From positions 3,386,561 to 3,450,560 of the forward strand of contig JAKZAP010000003.1 in NCBI GenBank assembly GCA_023053575.1: a stretch of DNA of 64,000 nucleotides, read 5' to 3'. Below, piece after piece: positions 1 to 13,103 of the stretch. This DNA comes from Branchinecta lynchi. Lineage: Eukaryota > Arthropoda > Branchiopoda > Anostraca > Branchinectidae. The notes under the pieces are model-generated. The model had not been told where the DNA came from and did no database searches. It saw only the letters and a list, made by a program, of their open reading frames with translations. A program made the translations under genes and the position numbers. Every line of letters begins with the position of its first letter. Position 1 is the first letter of the stretch.

Positions 1-818
1 CAATCGGATGTTATGGCGAGGGGTTTAGTAGGCCGGACATGGATTGTAAATGTCCTTAAATACAGTCTTCGAAGTCAGGACACCCTAGGGCGTCTGGTGG
101 CCTACTACACTTGCAGACTTCGAGGGTTCATTGTGGATTCCCCCGATCGATCCACACTAAGGTTTGCGTACCGAACCACAATAGGCTATAAACCACCCAT
201 CATATACTAGGCCGTACAGGCCAGCCCACTCTAAGGAGCTTTAAACAAGACTCATAACAATGACCTAAGGTCCGTTTTATTCTCTGGTATGAGCTGTACT
301 TACAAAATAAAAACAACCTTCATGTAAAAAGGCTTGTTGCCCGGTCAAGCCCCGGAAAAGAAGTATATAGAAGGTGACTCATGCTCGCCCCATGAGTCAT
401 GGAGTTAAAAAATAATGCAGAAGCCTCGACAGTATAAAAGATTAAACAAACCGAATGCAAAAGGAGTCACGCTGCCTAACGGCGGCAGAAGTTATCATTG
501 CGGGGTGCAGATGGCACCACCGTAACAAGTGTCGGATAAATTATGTCGGAATACTAGACAGTCGTGACGTAAATGGTGGCGTCATATGATGCGGACCTAA
601 CATAGTGATTTGGTTTTCCCTAGGACAGTTTATAAATGCGAACGTGACCAGCGCTTCGCTGAACGCTCGGCTCTGTATATATATAAACTCAAATATATTC
701 ACCGATAGAAATAAACTTACAATTTTTCGTGTTCTACAACCTCCATTCATACGATCAAACTCAACGATTTTTGTCCTTGGATGGTACGTATCTTTTTATC
801 CCTAGAGAATATCTTTTA
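1..818. other. no gene recognised
   Basis: AT-rich sequence with only short open frames on both strands. I saw no splice-bounded coding block, RNA gene or repeat shared with the rest of the window. Confidence 0.5.
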
Positions 819-1260
819 AAGCACAACTCTTAATAAAAATGATCTTTCCCCTATAGAATGGATGAGAAAAAAGGTTTTCGAAAATACCATAACTTTCCAC
901 CTCAAACTAGCGATTCTCTTGTTAGCGCTTGTCGATTGTATCCAGCCGTCCTGCTCTCCGACGCGGCGGCTGGGCGCAAAAGATTTGAAAACTGAACTCG
1001 CATTGATTAAAAAGTGGGAAAACTAAGCAAATAAAAGAAGTAATAAACAGAAGATCTTCACATCCTTATATGTGAAAGAGTTGTCAGCGGACGATGGAGA
1101 TTCTGGTAAAGTTTTCGTTGGGTGACGGGAAAACTCGGAAAGCCCGAGAATGCGCTAAAATTCATAGTTACGAAACGAAATAATGGAGAAAGGTGGGTAT
1201 TTTAGAAGCTTATAGTTCTATTTGGGAGCTAAGTATATTATAAAAGGCAGAATAAGCAAG
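819..1260 (+). repeat. interspersed repeat family A, copy 1
   Basis: This block is similar over its whole length to 42204-42626. Shared landmarks include TTGTTAGCGCTTGTCGATT, CTCCTGCTCTCCGA followed by CGGCGGCTG, and the end TATTATAAAAGGCAGAATAA. A short piece also recurs near 26389. Neither copy has a sustained reading frame. The class is unknown; a non-autonomous element is the simplest reading. Confidence 0.7.
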
Positions 1261-1499
1261 AGGAGTCCTTTAAGGACCTCGCGACGTTAGATACTGGTGC
1301 TACCAAACGTAATCTGAGTTAAGGCACGTGATTCGTGATTCGGCGGGTGCTGTGGTAAATATGGAACTAGAGGAAATCAAAGATGATTAAAAAAAGGTTG
1401 AGAGCTTCGAATAAAAAGTCTAGTAGGTTTGCTTATTACCTTAATTACCTTAAATCGCACTTCCAGCGAGATAAGGTGGTGTTAACCTCCTGTGGAGTC

Positions 1500-1632
1500 T
1501 CTCGCTGGTTGTCGGCTTGATTGTCAGATCGTTGTTGTAACATAGGCTCACTGGCACTCCAGTGTAGCCGGCATTGATTGGTTGGTAGATGTTGTTGTCA
1601 CATCGGCTCACTGAAATCCCAGTGACAGCAGA
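1500..1632 (+). repeat. diverged local tandem duplication, unit about 54 bp
   Basis: Two adjacent units share the core TTGTTGT followed by ACATMGGCTCACTG, once ending in CTCCAGTG and once in TCCCAGTG. No coding role is apparent. Confidence 0.5.
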
Positions 1633-1639
1633 CAATCTG

Positions 1640-2195
1640 ATGCTCTTTCAAACCTGCTCTCAAAGTTTTGAAAGATCTTTTCCAAAAATAAAAAAATCGT
1701 TAGTCAGAACCAATTTTCATTTGATTTTCAAGCCTTTTTGATTGAAAAGATATTTACCACTTGATTATCGTTTTCCAGACCTGTTAGTGAACTTTCAACT
1801 AGAACTCTGCTATTATACTTTTTATTATTATTTATTATTTTATTATTTTATTTCTTCAACGACCAACAAGGGCCATACACACAAAAATAACGACAACAAC
1901 AACATAAAAGCAAAAACAACAGCAAAGAATTAACTCTCTGCCGGGACCGCATAAAGCACATGTGTCCACTCCATACGTGTTCCACATATTCTTTCAGCAG
2001 AAAATAGGTGAGAACGTCCCTGATAATGGGAATTTTGCACTACACTTCAGTTTGAAAAATGAATCCCTGCTCATTAACTAATGGATCTGTTATACTATAT
2101 ATGTGTGATGTAAGCTGATAATGAAGTGAGGGCGGACAAACAGAGACTAATCCGCTTGGAGGACTGATATTTCACTTCTGTGTCAAGTAGACGAA
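1640..2195. other. AT-rich spacer, nothing recognised
   Basis: The block holds an AT-rich stretch (1800-1860) and a CAA/ACA-rich stretch (1880-1930). No feature is supported. Confidence 0.4.
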
Positions 2196-2619
2196 CTTTA
2201 AAGTTTAACTGAAAATGCATTACTTTGTTGCTCCACTATTTGCGAACAATTGATTACTGGATTTTCCCTGTCGGATTCTTTGTACCTATCTGCGCTTGCA
2301 CCTGTACAGACGGAAAATGACAAAAGGGATCAACTGGGGTGAAACTGAAAATGAAGTGATTGCCATTCGTCCAAATACATTTGGGCCACGGTATTCACCA
2401 ACCTCACCACTGCGGCTCTGAAAGCCGCGGTTGTATTGATATTCAAATTTTCCGCGTCATAGTAGAACTTTCCGTTGTGAGGACGGCCGTAGAGATATTG
2501 AAAATCACTACTAGGGCATTATAGTGAAAAATAAAAGAATCGCTTAACACAATCCAAATAATTCGGTCTGTTCAGTTAAAGGATACGAAGATAAGGTTGT
2601 TTTTTAGTAAAACTTTAAG
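2196..2619 (+). mobile_element. MITE family B, copy 1 (diverged)
   Basis: The left end reads CTTTAAAGTTTAACTGAAA and the right end AGTAAAACTTTAAGG, which are imperfect terminal inverted repeats. Interior blocks match 35811-36259: the GTTGCTCCA segment, the CAAATTTTC..GTCATAGT segment and the TCCAAATAAT segment. It has no coding capacity. The superfamily is not assigned. Confidence 0.6.
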
Positions 2620-3483
2620 GACTTTTTTCCATCCGTAAAACGCGAAAAAAAAACATAAGGTCGAGTTTTCCGTTGGAAATCGAAGATGATGCACTTGATG
2701 TAAGGATTTATCTTATTCTTGTCATTGAAAGTACACAAATTGCATGTCTTGAGATATGAGACTCAATCAAGCAGTCAATTTGATTTTCAATCCTAATAGC
2801 AGTAGGCTACCACGGGCGGGAATTAGAAAAATAAACACTCTCTAAAAATAAAATAAAACACAAACTAACAAACAATAATAAAATACGAACATAAATCATG
2901 AACAGTTAAAATATTTAGTGAAGTTCCGAAACCACGGATTTAAACAGCGGAAATTAAAACTGTTCTTTAAGGAGTTTGCGGTTAACTGATATCCATTTTG
3001 ACTCCCTGGCGTGCCGTTATGAGAATCATTAATAAATATATGTTTTCCAAAAGTGGTGAAAAAATTAATAGAGATTCATTCTTGTTGTTTTGGCACGCAA
3101 AATTTTGTTCGGAGTAAAAGTTAAAATTGGCAGGTTGCAATACAATAACAAAAATAGCTAACAGGTAGGCAGGGCCCGGATTCCAGGGGTGACATTTTTC
3201 ACGACATCTGATAATTTTGTCCTGTGTGTTATATCACCAAATTACTCAGTATTTCATGATTGTCACATCAAAAATGACAAAAACGCCGAATTTTCAAATA
3301 TTTCGGGCGGGTTTGCCACAGTTTCTTCTTTTGTTGATTTTTGGCTGATTTTTTTTTAAGAACGGGTGTCTTTTTGTGTCTGGCGAGGCAACTCTTCATG
3401 TAGGACTTTTATAGAGCTTTGTCGGCAAATTCAAAAGTTCGATTTTCACTGCTTATATAGGGTACGTTCTGACATTTTACTAA
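2620..3483. other. no gene recognised
   Basis: AT-rich spacer with scattered homopolymers and no supported coding block, RNA gene or shared repeat. Confidence 0.4.
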
Positions 3484-3788
3484 GGTCTTGTTCCACCCTA
3501 CTTACCATAATTACTACGCAGGACGTCACGTATCCTGGGTTCTTGGCGCCCAGGCTGGAACACATTTTTCTATTTTCGGGGAAATACCTTGCGACGGGCT
3601 AATCTGGCCAATCATTTTACAGAGATTCGTGGTTACCATGCTAACTACGATCCCGAGTATGCTAAGCAAGTAGTTACTATTAGTTAGTATTTGGAAAAGG
3701 TTGGAACGGTCAGCCTAGTAACTTTCTACGAGGTTGAAACGAAAATAGTAACTAATGGTTACTGTTGTTAGAAGGGTGGAACACGCTC
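3484..3788 (+). mobile_element. Harbinger-like MITE family H, copy 1
   Basis: This 305-bp element ends in GGTCTTGTTCCACCCTA on the left and GGGTGGAACACGCTC on the right. It is flanked by the 3-bp direct repeat TAA (3481-3483 and 3789-3791). Internal marks are GTAACTACGCATGACGTCA-like and TAACTAATAGTTACTAT-like palindromes shared with the copies at 28826, 40549 and 58638. A 3-bp TWA target duplication is the habit of the PIF/Harbinger superfamily. It carries no transposase. Orientation is opposite to the copy at 58638. Confidence 0.75.
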
Positions 3789-3950
3789 TAACAGTCGCTA
3801 AGATCTGCTATAGTTCTCAAAACATGCCACTATACAAAATGTTCTATCCTTTCCTAATAATTACTACCGGTAACGTTTTTAACCACCATATCCCGGGGAA
3901 TGGCAGAGGGCGGGGATTTAAAAACCTGGGCTTGAATTTGAAAAATAAGA

Positions 3951-3956
3951 AGCATG
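3951..3956. repeat. left target-site duplication of the 12-kb palindrome
   Basis: The hexamer AGCATG lies directly outside the left arm and recurs directly outside the right arm (15948-15953). The identity extends two more bases (AG) because the element itself begins with AG, so an 8-bp duplication with asymmetric ends is also possible. Confidence 0.75.
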
Positions 3957-4839
3957 AGTAGATTATAGGCGCTAAGATACGGGCACATTTCCCTATGTCC
4001 ATCCGTCCGTCTGTTACCAAGCCAAGGTGCTTCCCTATCCCTGACCCTCCAACCATAGCCCCGGCTGGGCACACGCGGGATCCGGCCGCCTCCGTCCGTG
4101 CGGTGGTGGTCGCGAATTCGCCAAACACATTTTCCAGGCGGGACGGGTGACCTCCGGGCGAGAACGCCGCACGCGGAATCCGGCAGCCTCCGCCCGAGCG
4201 CGCGGTAGTCCGGATTTCCGCCGCGAAACCGCACGGGATTGGCTGTGAGGAGTGTTTGAAGGAAACTCCTATGATGAGTGCTTTAAGGAGATCCCTATGA
4301 TGAGTGCTTTAAGGAGATCATATAATGTGTGCTGTCAGTAGTTTTTTATGAATGGTAGTTGTTTACCGATTTGGATGTTGACATTGTTAATCGTTCGCTG
4401 GGATTCGCAATTTATCCGTGGAAATGACGTAATGTTTGGACATGCATGCGTAATCAGATAGGCTACCCATATTGCTAGAGGGGGTCTAGCAAGGTAAAGA
4501 CAGTAAGGGGATCTGAAAGAGACACCCAGTGAAAATACAGATTTTAGTTTCATCAGTGAGTTTAGGATAGGAACTATGTCCTAAGGGCTTGAGGGTTTAC
4601 AAAAAGGAATTTTGAAATTATAATTTTAAGCCTACAGATAGGCTATGCAAACAAGAAACTTAAAAATAAAGCTGTTTGCGGTCAACATCATTCAAGCAGG
4701 TGCCAAGGATTACAGTGAATGTGTTTAGGGCATAGACTTGTTTACCGGGAGAGCAATAATTACCCTCCCCACCCACTTTCCTACTATCTCTATCATACCA
4801 ACCATCCCTATCTCCATTATAGACACGTACCTAAATGAG

Positions 4840-6260
4840 TAGATTGCTTGGGTTTTCCCCAGACACATCCATAAATAGAGAGCTAAAAATAGAACAAGTG
4901 GGTTTTTCCCAAACATACCCAGGAAATGAGGTGGGAAACAAACACGTTAAGGCAAGTTCAAGAGATGACGCAATAAGTGGGGGAGCGTACCGAGTTATAA
5001 ATAGATTTTCTGGGGGGTTTCCCCAAACCTATCCGGAAAATTAGGGGCTGAAATAAACACGTTCAGACAAGCTAAAAAGATGACGCAATAAGGAGGGGGA
5101 GCGTCAACCAATCAGAAGGTCAGTTAGAAACAGATTTTTTGGGTTTTCCCCAAACAGTTGAAATGTCTTTTTGGGTCGGGTCAAATATATTAAGGTGCTT
5201 TATAGGCTACATTTAAAAGTCTTTGTTTAAATCAATAAATGAACAAGCAATTGAGTCTGGCGATTTAGTGATATTTGGAGAACTTTAAACCAGAATAATA
5301 TAGAACATGTGGGTTTTCTTCATACATGTTCGGAAAATTAGGGGTGGAATAAACAAACCGCACGCGATTGGATGTGAGGAGTGCTTTAAGGTAGCATCCA
5401 TGACGACTGGTTGAAGAAGATCGCTGTGGGCTATGAAGAATGTTTTAAGAGGCAACCTTTGATGAGAATTTTTGTATGAAGTGGTAATTGTTCACCGATT
5501 TGGATCTTGACAATGTTAATCATTAGCTAGGATTTCGCAATTTATCCGTGGGAGATTATATAATGTGTGGACATCCGTGCTTAATAACATAGTCTACCTG
5601 TATTGCTAGAGAGAGGGGGGGGGGGGGCTAGCAAGGTATAGCCAGTAAAGGGCTACGCTCCTATCCTGTTTGTTAGTCGTAACTCTCTCATATCAGTTCA
5701 ACACCACACGGAATATCCATTGCACAATGATGCAAGATGTAGAACATATTAGTTTTATAGGAGATTGAAATATCTACACTTACCCTTTAGTCAGTTATTG
5801 ACGGACCCATAAATAGGAAGCCATAAATAGGTTGTCTGGGTTTTCTCCAAACCTATCCATAACTAGGAAGCTAAAAATAGAACATCAGGGTTTTCCCCAA
5901 ACATGGCCAGAAAATCAGGTGTGAAATAAACATGTTCAGACAAGTTCAAGAGATGATGCAATAAGTGGAGGAGCGTAGCGAGTAATAAAGATATGTTCTG
6001 AGGATTTTGCCAGGCAGATCGGGAAAAGAGCTAAAAATAGAACATCTGGGTTTTCCCCCGACCCGTAGTAAAAATAAACAGGGCCACACATTCAGGCAAG
6101 TTCAAAAGATGACGCAACAAGGAGGAAATGTCAAACAATCGGAATGTGAGCTATAAATAGGTTGTCTGGTTTTTTTCCCACAGAAGCCAGTTAATAAATA
6201 GAACATCTGGGCTCGAACATGTCCGGAAATAAACAGACGTAATCAAGTTCAACGAGATGA
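4840..6260 (+). repeat. tandem array of about 50-180-bp units carrying GGGTTTTCCCC
   Basis: A core close to GGGTTTTCCCCAAAC recurs near 4851, 4901, 5015, 5140, 5311, 5838, 5889, 6048 and 6168. Many copies sit next to AAATAGAACAT or ATAAATAG and are followed by CCGGAAAATTAGG. A second module, GATGACGCAATAAG, recurs near 4965, 5080 and 6108, with a GATGATGCAAT variant at 5957 and 6255. The cores resemble NF-kappaB-type and bZIP-type sites, but that role is inference. Confidence 0.75.
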
Positions 6261-6297
6261 TGCAATGAGGGGTGAGCAGCAACAAGTATAGCCTAGA

Positions 6298-6800
6298 CGA
6301 AAACAGATCTAGTATACCAAAGACACCTATACTTGACTAGTAGACTACCTCCCTTGTTTTAAGTCCCTCCACCATGACAACCCAACAGCACCAACACAAA
6401 ATCTATCCAGAGATGTATTTTCCCATCGTCCGACAACCGTAGGCTCAACTACTCTCAGTTGTTTGAAAATCTCTATGTCTCACTAATAAGGGTTGTTGTG
6501 AACCGATGAGGGGGTGTAGACTTTAAATGCATAAGATATACCTTCTGGATGTTATTAGACGAAAACAGATCTAGTATACATAGCACACCTGTACTGGACT
6601 AGGAGGACTGTTTCACTGATGTAGGTCCCTCACCCACACACTACCAACGCGGAACCTATTCAGAGATGTGTTTTTTCCAACGTTCGACAACCATAGGCTC
6701 GACAACTGTCGATTTCCATGTAAATCTCTATGCTTCGGTAATGAGGATAGTTTTGAACCAATGAGGGAGCGCAGACTTTAAATACAAAAGGTATACCTTT
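6298..6800 (+). repeat. direct duplication, unit about 250 bp
   Basis: Two units start with ACGAAAACAGATCTAGTATA (near 6298 and 6557) and end in TTTAAATRCAWAAG followed by GTATACCTT. Each unit carries an inverted pair, CAGAGATGT and AAATCTCTATG, around the CGACAACC..TAGGCTC segment. Confidence 0.75.
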
Positions 6801-7579
6801 TCGGACGTCATGAAATACTGTCCCAACTTACGATACTTACTGAGAGGATGCTACTGTCCACTTCCGATACTTACCGATCGATACTATCCCCGCTCATTTC
6901 CAGTACTCAGGTAAGCATAGACATGTATACGAGCTCAAATAACATTCATACAAGTCTATGAAAACATGCAAAAGTAGATTTCTTATCTCCTGACGGACCA
7001 AAACCCATCCATTCTTTCTTGCATACAGAAGGGTGTCACACTCTCATTCCTGTCGCTTATATTTATGACATGTAGAAATATCAGGAAAGTATGCAATCGG
7101 GCGATAGGTTAATTATTTGCTTTTTCTTTATGTTAAATTTACCTTCGGTGGGCAAGCCTAAACCAGTTGAAAGATGAATATTATATCCCTTTGAACAGCC
7201 TAGACCTGTCCCCAGATATAGTTACAACAAAACAGACCTGTCCCTTTAGCTTAGTGACTCATGATTGTTGACAAAAAGCTGGTCAATCTCATTGTTGCAT
7301 AGCATGAATTCACCAAAGACCACGTGTTTATTTTTTATCCTGACAGATCCATTAATTTTTATGAAACTTGCAGTCCTTGGGACAATGGATCCTTCTTTTC
7401 GAGGATTTGTGATTTGAGTGCGGTTGGTGGGCTGGATGGTCAAAGTATGTTATGAACGACTGATTTCAATTCGAGTACCAGTTGACTGTTCATAAAGACT
7501 ATATGTCTGATACAAATATTTGAAGATGACAACAAAAATGCATCATCCTTGAGGTGAGTACTTGAAATTCTTCGGAAGT

Positions 7580-9938
7580 ATTGGAACATGCATAGCCATG
7601 TTTCATGGGTCACGAATCACGATGCCCACACTCCATAGTTCTTATGTTCATCCTGATGAGTTTCACATTCCCAAGGTTCGAAAAATATTTCCATCCCTTG
7701 ATGATGGGTTTCTACAACAAATTCGCTAATGTCTTGTCACATGGATCACTGGAATGCTGTGTTTTGATCGCTGACTACGAAAGTTGAATCACCTTGGGAC
7801 TCCGTTTTCATGGTTCAGTCGGCCTTTCAACAGTTTCAACTTATTTTGTTCTGTGCTATCCAATTTGTGGCATAAAGTCCACAGTCGTGTACACTTGCCA
7901 CGCTCTTCTTGGGACATACCAGGGTTTAACAGTTTCCGACAAGCTGATTGGCCGAAAACAGCGATATCTTTATTTTATCCTGTAGATAACAGGAAATTCA
8001 ACCCGCTATTGTGTACACTTGCCACGTTTTTTCTTGAGACGCACCTTGATTTCAATGTTTCCGACAAGATCATTGGTCGAAAATTCCGCTATGATTTTAT
8101 GCATACTGTGGATTACAAACAAGAGACAATGGATTTAGAGAGCTGAATGTCTATACTCCATAATGTATCAAAGTAACCTAAATAGTTTCCCTTTTCATAC
8201 TTAGGAACAGATTTCATTCAAACGAGGGTGGGTTCATACGGCTCGTCTGCTAAGGGTTTGCCAGAATGTTCACTGGAATGATGTGTTTTGTCACTAACTC
8301 TGAACGTGGAACCCTAATCAGGCTCATTTGTATGACTCAGTTGTCCTTTCACCTAGTTTTATTCTAAATTATCCAGTTTGTATCATAAAACCCACAGATG
8401 TGTAGGCTTGCTACGCTCTGCTTGAGACGTACCTGGATTTTAATGTTTCTGACAACGTCATTGGCCGAAAACAATTTGGATTACAAACAAGAGACCATTG
8501 ATTTAGAGAGCTGAATGTATATACTCCTTAATTTATCGAATTATAACTGACTAGTTTCACTTTTTACAGATTTCTTTCAACCGAGGATGGATTTCTACGG
8601 TTCGTTTTGCTAGTGGTCCGACAAAATGTTCAGTAAAATGCTCTGAACATGGAATCATTGTGAGACTAATTTTTATGATTCAGTTGTCCTTTCATCTAGT
8701 TTTGTTCTGATATGTCCAATTTGTAGGATAAAGTCCACAATTTTGTCCACTTGCAACGATCTTCCTGGGTCATACCTGGACAAAGACTGGAAAACAACGC
8801 TAGATTTTTTGTATACTGCAGATATCAAACAAGAGACCATGGATTTAGAGTGATAAGTGACTATGTTCATTATTTTTATCAAATTAACCTGACTAGTTTC
8901 AAGCTTCGGAACCGAATTTAGTCAACCGAGGGTTGGTTTCTATGGTCATACTGTCTAAAATTTTAGTTTTGTCATAGTCTTCGATAGACGTGGCACAGTC
9001 CCGCTCACTATTTCCAGCGATCTCATTGGTCGAAAATAACGATATCTTTATTTAATCCTGTGGGTGTCAGGATTCTGAAGTTCAAACTCTTATTCCTTTT
9101 GGCGTAGTCTTCTTGAAACATGGTTCAGTCCGTTCACTATTTCCACTGATTCTATTGCTGGATTTCTTGATTTTATCCACTTTGACTGGGAATTGTGTAC
9201 AATTGCCACGTTTTTCTTGAGACGTACCTTTAATTTCATTGTTTCCAACAAGCTCATTGGTCAGAAACTACGATTTTTTGTGGTATTGTGAATTACAAAC
9301 AAGAAACCATGTATTTAAAGGGTTGAATGTCTAACTACTTAATTTAAAACATTAACCTGACTAGTTTCAATCTTTGGAAGCGATTTCATTCATCCTGGGT
9401 GGGTTTCTACGTTACATACTATTACATTTTTCGATTTTGTCATAGTCTTCGATAGACGTGGCAGAGTCACGCTCAGTATTTCCAGCGATCTCATCTGTCG
9501 AAAATAACAAAATCTTTTTCTTATCCTGTGGGTGACAAGTTTCTAAAGTCAAAACTTTTTCTTTTTGCTGTAGTCTTCTTGAGACGTAGTTCAGTCCCGT
9601 TCACTATTTTCTGGCGATCTTATTCGTCGATATGCTTATTTTTTCCGCTGTGACGGTGAACTATGTACAACTGTCACATTTTTCTTGAGACATACCTTGA
9701 TTTCATTGTTTCCGAGAAGCTCATTGGTCAACAATACCGATGCAATTATTTGTGTTCTTGTGGATAACAAACAAGAGACCATGGGTTTAGAGGGGTGAAT
9801 GTCTATACGACTTAATTTACCAAATGAATATGACTAATTTAAAGATTCGGAAAAGATTTCAGTCAACCGAGGTTGAGATTCTACGGTACATTTGCAAAAG
9901 GTTTGACACATGAATCAGTGGAATGCTGTGTACTGATC
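7580..9938 (+). repeat. diverged tandem array of 360-450-bp units
   Basis: About six units share ordered landmarks: CATTGGTCGAAAA, CTTGAGACGTACCTTGATTT, ACAAACAAGAGACCATGG, AGCTGAATGTCTATAC, CCTGACTAGTTTCA and CAACCGAGGGTGGGTTTCTA. The short open frames inside are not conserved between units, so this is satellite-like DNA, not a gene. Confidence 0.75.
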
Positions 9939-9965
9939 ACTGATCTGAACGTGGAACAATATTGA
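9939..9965. other. 27-nt asymmetric centre of the palindrome
   Basis: This unpaired spacer separates the arms. The left arm ends in GATC and the right arm begins in GATC. Compared with an equivalent unit near 8640 (GAACATGGAATCATTGTGAGA), the spacer reads as a plain continuation of the left-arm repeat. So the left arm runs on to about 9967 and then turns back onto itself. Confidence 0.85.
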
Positions 9966-12324
9966 GATCAGTACACAGCATTCCACTGATTCATGTGTCA
10001 AACCTTTTGCAAATGTACCGTAGAATCTCAACCTCGGTTGACTGAAATCTTTTCCGAATCTTTAAATTAGTCATATTCATTTGGTAAATTAAGTCGTATA
10101 GACATTCACCCCTCTAAACCCATGGTCTCTTGTTTGTTATCCACAAGAACACAAATAATTGCATCGGTATTGTTGACCAATGAGCTTCTCGGAAACAATG
10201 AAATCAAGGTATGTCTCAAGAAAAATGTGACAGTTGTACATAGTTCACCGTCACAGCGGAAAAAATAAGCATATCGACGAATAAGATCGCCAGAAAATAG
10301 TGAACGGGACTGAACTACGTCTCAAGAAGACTACAGCAAAAAGAAAAAGTTTTGACTTTAGAAACTTGTCACCCACAGGATAAGAAAAAGATTTTGTTAT
10401 TTTCGACAGATGAGATCGCTGGAAATACTGAGCGTGACTCTGCCACGTCTATCGAAGACTATGACAAAATCGAAAAATGTAATAGTATGTAACGTAGAAA
10501 CCCACCCAGGATGAATGAAATCGCTTCCAAAGATTGAAACTAGTCAGGTTAATGTTTTAAATTAAGTAGTTAGACATTCAACCCTTTAAATACATGGTTT
10601 CTTGTTTGTAATTCACAATACCACAAAAAATCGTAGTTTCTGACCAATGAGCTTGTTGGAAACAATGAAATTAAAGGTACGTCTCAAGAAAAACGTGGCA
10701 ATTGTACACAATTCCCAGTCAAAGTGGATAAAATCAAGAAATCCAGCAATAGAATCAGTGGAAATAGTGAACGGACTGAACCATGTTTCAAGAAGACTAC
10801 GCCAAAAGGAATAAGAGTTTGAACTTCAGAATCCTGACACCCACAGGATTAAATAAAGATATCGTTATTTTCGACCAATGAGATCGCTGGAAATAGTGAG
10901 CGGGACTGTGCCACGTCTATCGAAGACTATGACAAAACTAAAATTTTAGACAGTATGACCATAGAAACCAACCCTCGGTTGACTAAATTCGGTTCCGAAG
11001 CTTGAAACTAGTCAGGTTAATTTGATAAAAATAATGAACATAGTCACTTATCACTCTAAATCCATGGTCTCTTGTTTGATATCTGCAGTATACAAAAAAT
11101 CTAGCGTTGTTTTCCAGTCTTTGTCCAGGTATGACCCAGGAAGATCGTTGCAAGTGGACAAAATTGTGGACTTTATCCTACAAATTGGACATATCAGAAC
11201 AAAACTAGATGAAAGGACAACTGAATCATAAAAATTAGTCTCACAATGATTCCATGTTCAGAGCATTTTACTGAACATTTTGTCGGACCACTAGCAAAAC
11301 GAACCGTAGAAATCCATCCTCGGTTGAAAGAAATCTGTAAAAAGTGAAACTAGTCAGTTATAATTCGATAAATTAAGGAGTATATACATTCAGCTCTCTA
11401 AATCAATGGTCTCTTGTTTGTAATCCAAATTGTTTTCGGCCAATGACGTTGTCAGAAACATTAAAATCCAGGTACGTCTCAAGCAGAGCGTAGCAAGCCT
11501 ACACATCTGTGGGTTTTATGATACAAACTGGATAATTTAGAATAAAACTAGGTGAAAGGACAACTGAGTCATACAAATGAGCCTGATTAGGGTTCCACGT
11601 TCAGAGTTAGTGACAAAACACATCATTCCAGTGAACATTCTGGCAAACCCTTAGCAGACGAGCCGTATGAACCCACCCTCGTTTGAATGAAATCTGTTCC
11701 TAAGTATGAAAAGGGAAACTATTTAGGTTACTTTGATACATTATGGAGTATAGACATTCAGCTCTCTAAATCCATTGTCTCTTGTTTGTAATCCACAGTA
11801 TGCATAAAATCATAGCGGAATTTTCGACCAATGATCTTGTCGGAAACATTGAAATCAAGGTGCGTCTCAAGAAAAAACGTGGCAAGTGTACACAATAGCG
11901 GGTTGAATTTCCTGTTATCTACAGGATAAAATAAAGATATCGCTGTTTTCGGCCAATCAGCTTGTCGGAAACTGTTAAACCCTGGTATGTCCCAAGAAGA
12001 GCGTGGCAAGTGTACACGACTGTGGACTTTATGCCACAAATTGGATAGCACAGAACAAAATAAGTTGAAACTGTTGAAAGGCCGACTGAACCATGAAAAC
12101 GGAGTCCCAAGGTGATTCAACTTTCGTAGTCAGCGATCAAAACACAGCATTCCAGTGATCCATGTGACAAGACATTAGCAAATTTGTTGTAGAAACCCAT
12201 CATCAAGGGATGGAAATATTTTTCGAACCTTGGGAATGTGAAACTCATCAGGATGAACATAAGAACTATGGAGTGTGGGCATCGTGATTCGTGACCCATG
12301 AAACATGGCTATGCATGTTCCAAT
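9966..12324 (-). repeat. mirror copy of the 360-450-bp array
   Basis: Reverse complement of 7580-9938; the same landmarks occur in reverse order. Confidence 0.85.
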
Positions 12325-13103
12325 ACTTCCGAAGAATTTCAAGTACTCACCTCAAGGATGATGCATTTTTGTTGTCATCTTCAAATATTTGTATCAGACA
12401 TATAGTCTTTATGAACAGTCAACTGGTACTCGAATTGAAATCAGTCGTTCATAACATACTTTGACCATCCAGCCCACCAACCGCACTCAAATCACAAATC
12501 CTCGAAAAGAAGGATCCATTGTCCCAAGGACTGCAAGTTTCATAAAAATTAATGGATCTGTCAGGATAAAAAATAAACACGTGGTCTTTGGTGAATTCAT
12601 GCTATGCAACAATGAGATTGACCAGCTTTTTGTCAACAATCATGAGTCACTAAGCTAAAGGGACAGGTCTGTTTTGTTGTAACTATATCTGGGGACAGGT
12701 CTAGGCTGTTCAAAGGGATATAATATTCATCTTTCAACTGGTTTAGGCTTGCCCACCGAAGGTAAATTTAACATAAAGAAAAAGCAAATAATTAACCTAT
12801 CGCCCGATTGCATACTTTCCTGATATTTCTACATGTCATAAATATAAGCGACAGGAATGAGAGTGTGACACCCTTCTGTATGCAAGAAAGAATGGATGGG
12901 TTTTGGTCCGTCAGGAGATAAGAAATCTACTTTTGCATGTTTTCATAGACTTGTATGAATGTTATTTGAGCTCGTATACATGTCTATGCTTACCTGAGTA
13001 CTGGAAATGAGCGGGGATAGTATCGATCGGTAAGTATCGGAAGTGGACAGTAGCATCCTCTCAGTAAGTATCGTAAGTTGGGACAGTATTTCATGACGTC
13101 CGA

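Larger units (their letters stand above)
3957..9938 (+). repeat. left arm of the palindrome
   Basis: This 5,982-bp arm is the exact reverse complement of 9966-15947 wherever I compared them. From the outside in it holds a GC-rich terminal block (4000-4240), an array of GGGTTTTCCCC units (4840-6260), a 250-bp direct duplication (6298-6800), a spacer, and an array of 360-450-bp units reaching the centre (7580-9938). Confidence 0.9.

Noticed and set aside
3854..4234. 126-codon minus frame at the element's outer end
   Set aside because: Arg/Pro-rich translation of a GC-rich terminal block. It crosses the element boundary on the left and ends differently on the right.
7784..8146. 120-codon open frame in the palindrome arm (and its mirror at 11758-12120)
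   Set aside because: It spans two tandem repeat units, is not kept in the other units and shows no domain; the overlapping 63-codon frame is equally open.
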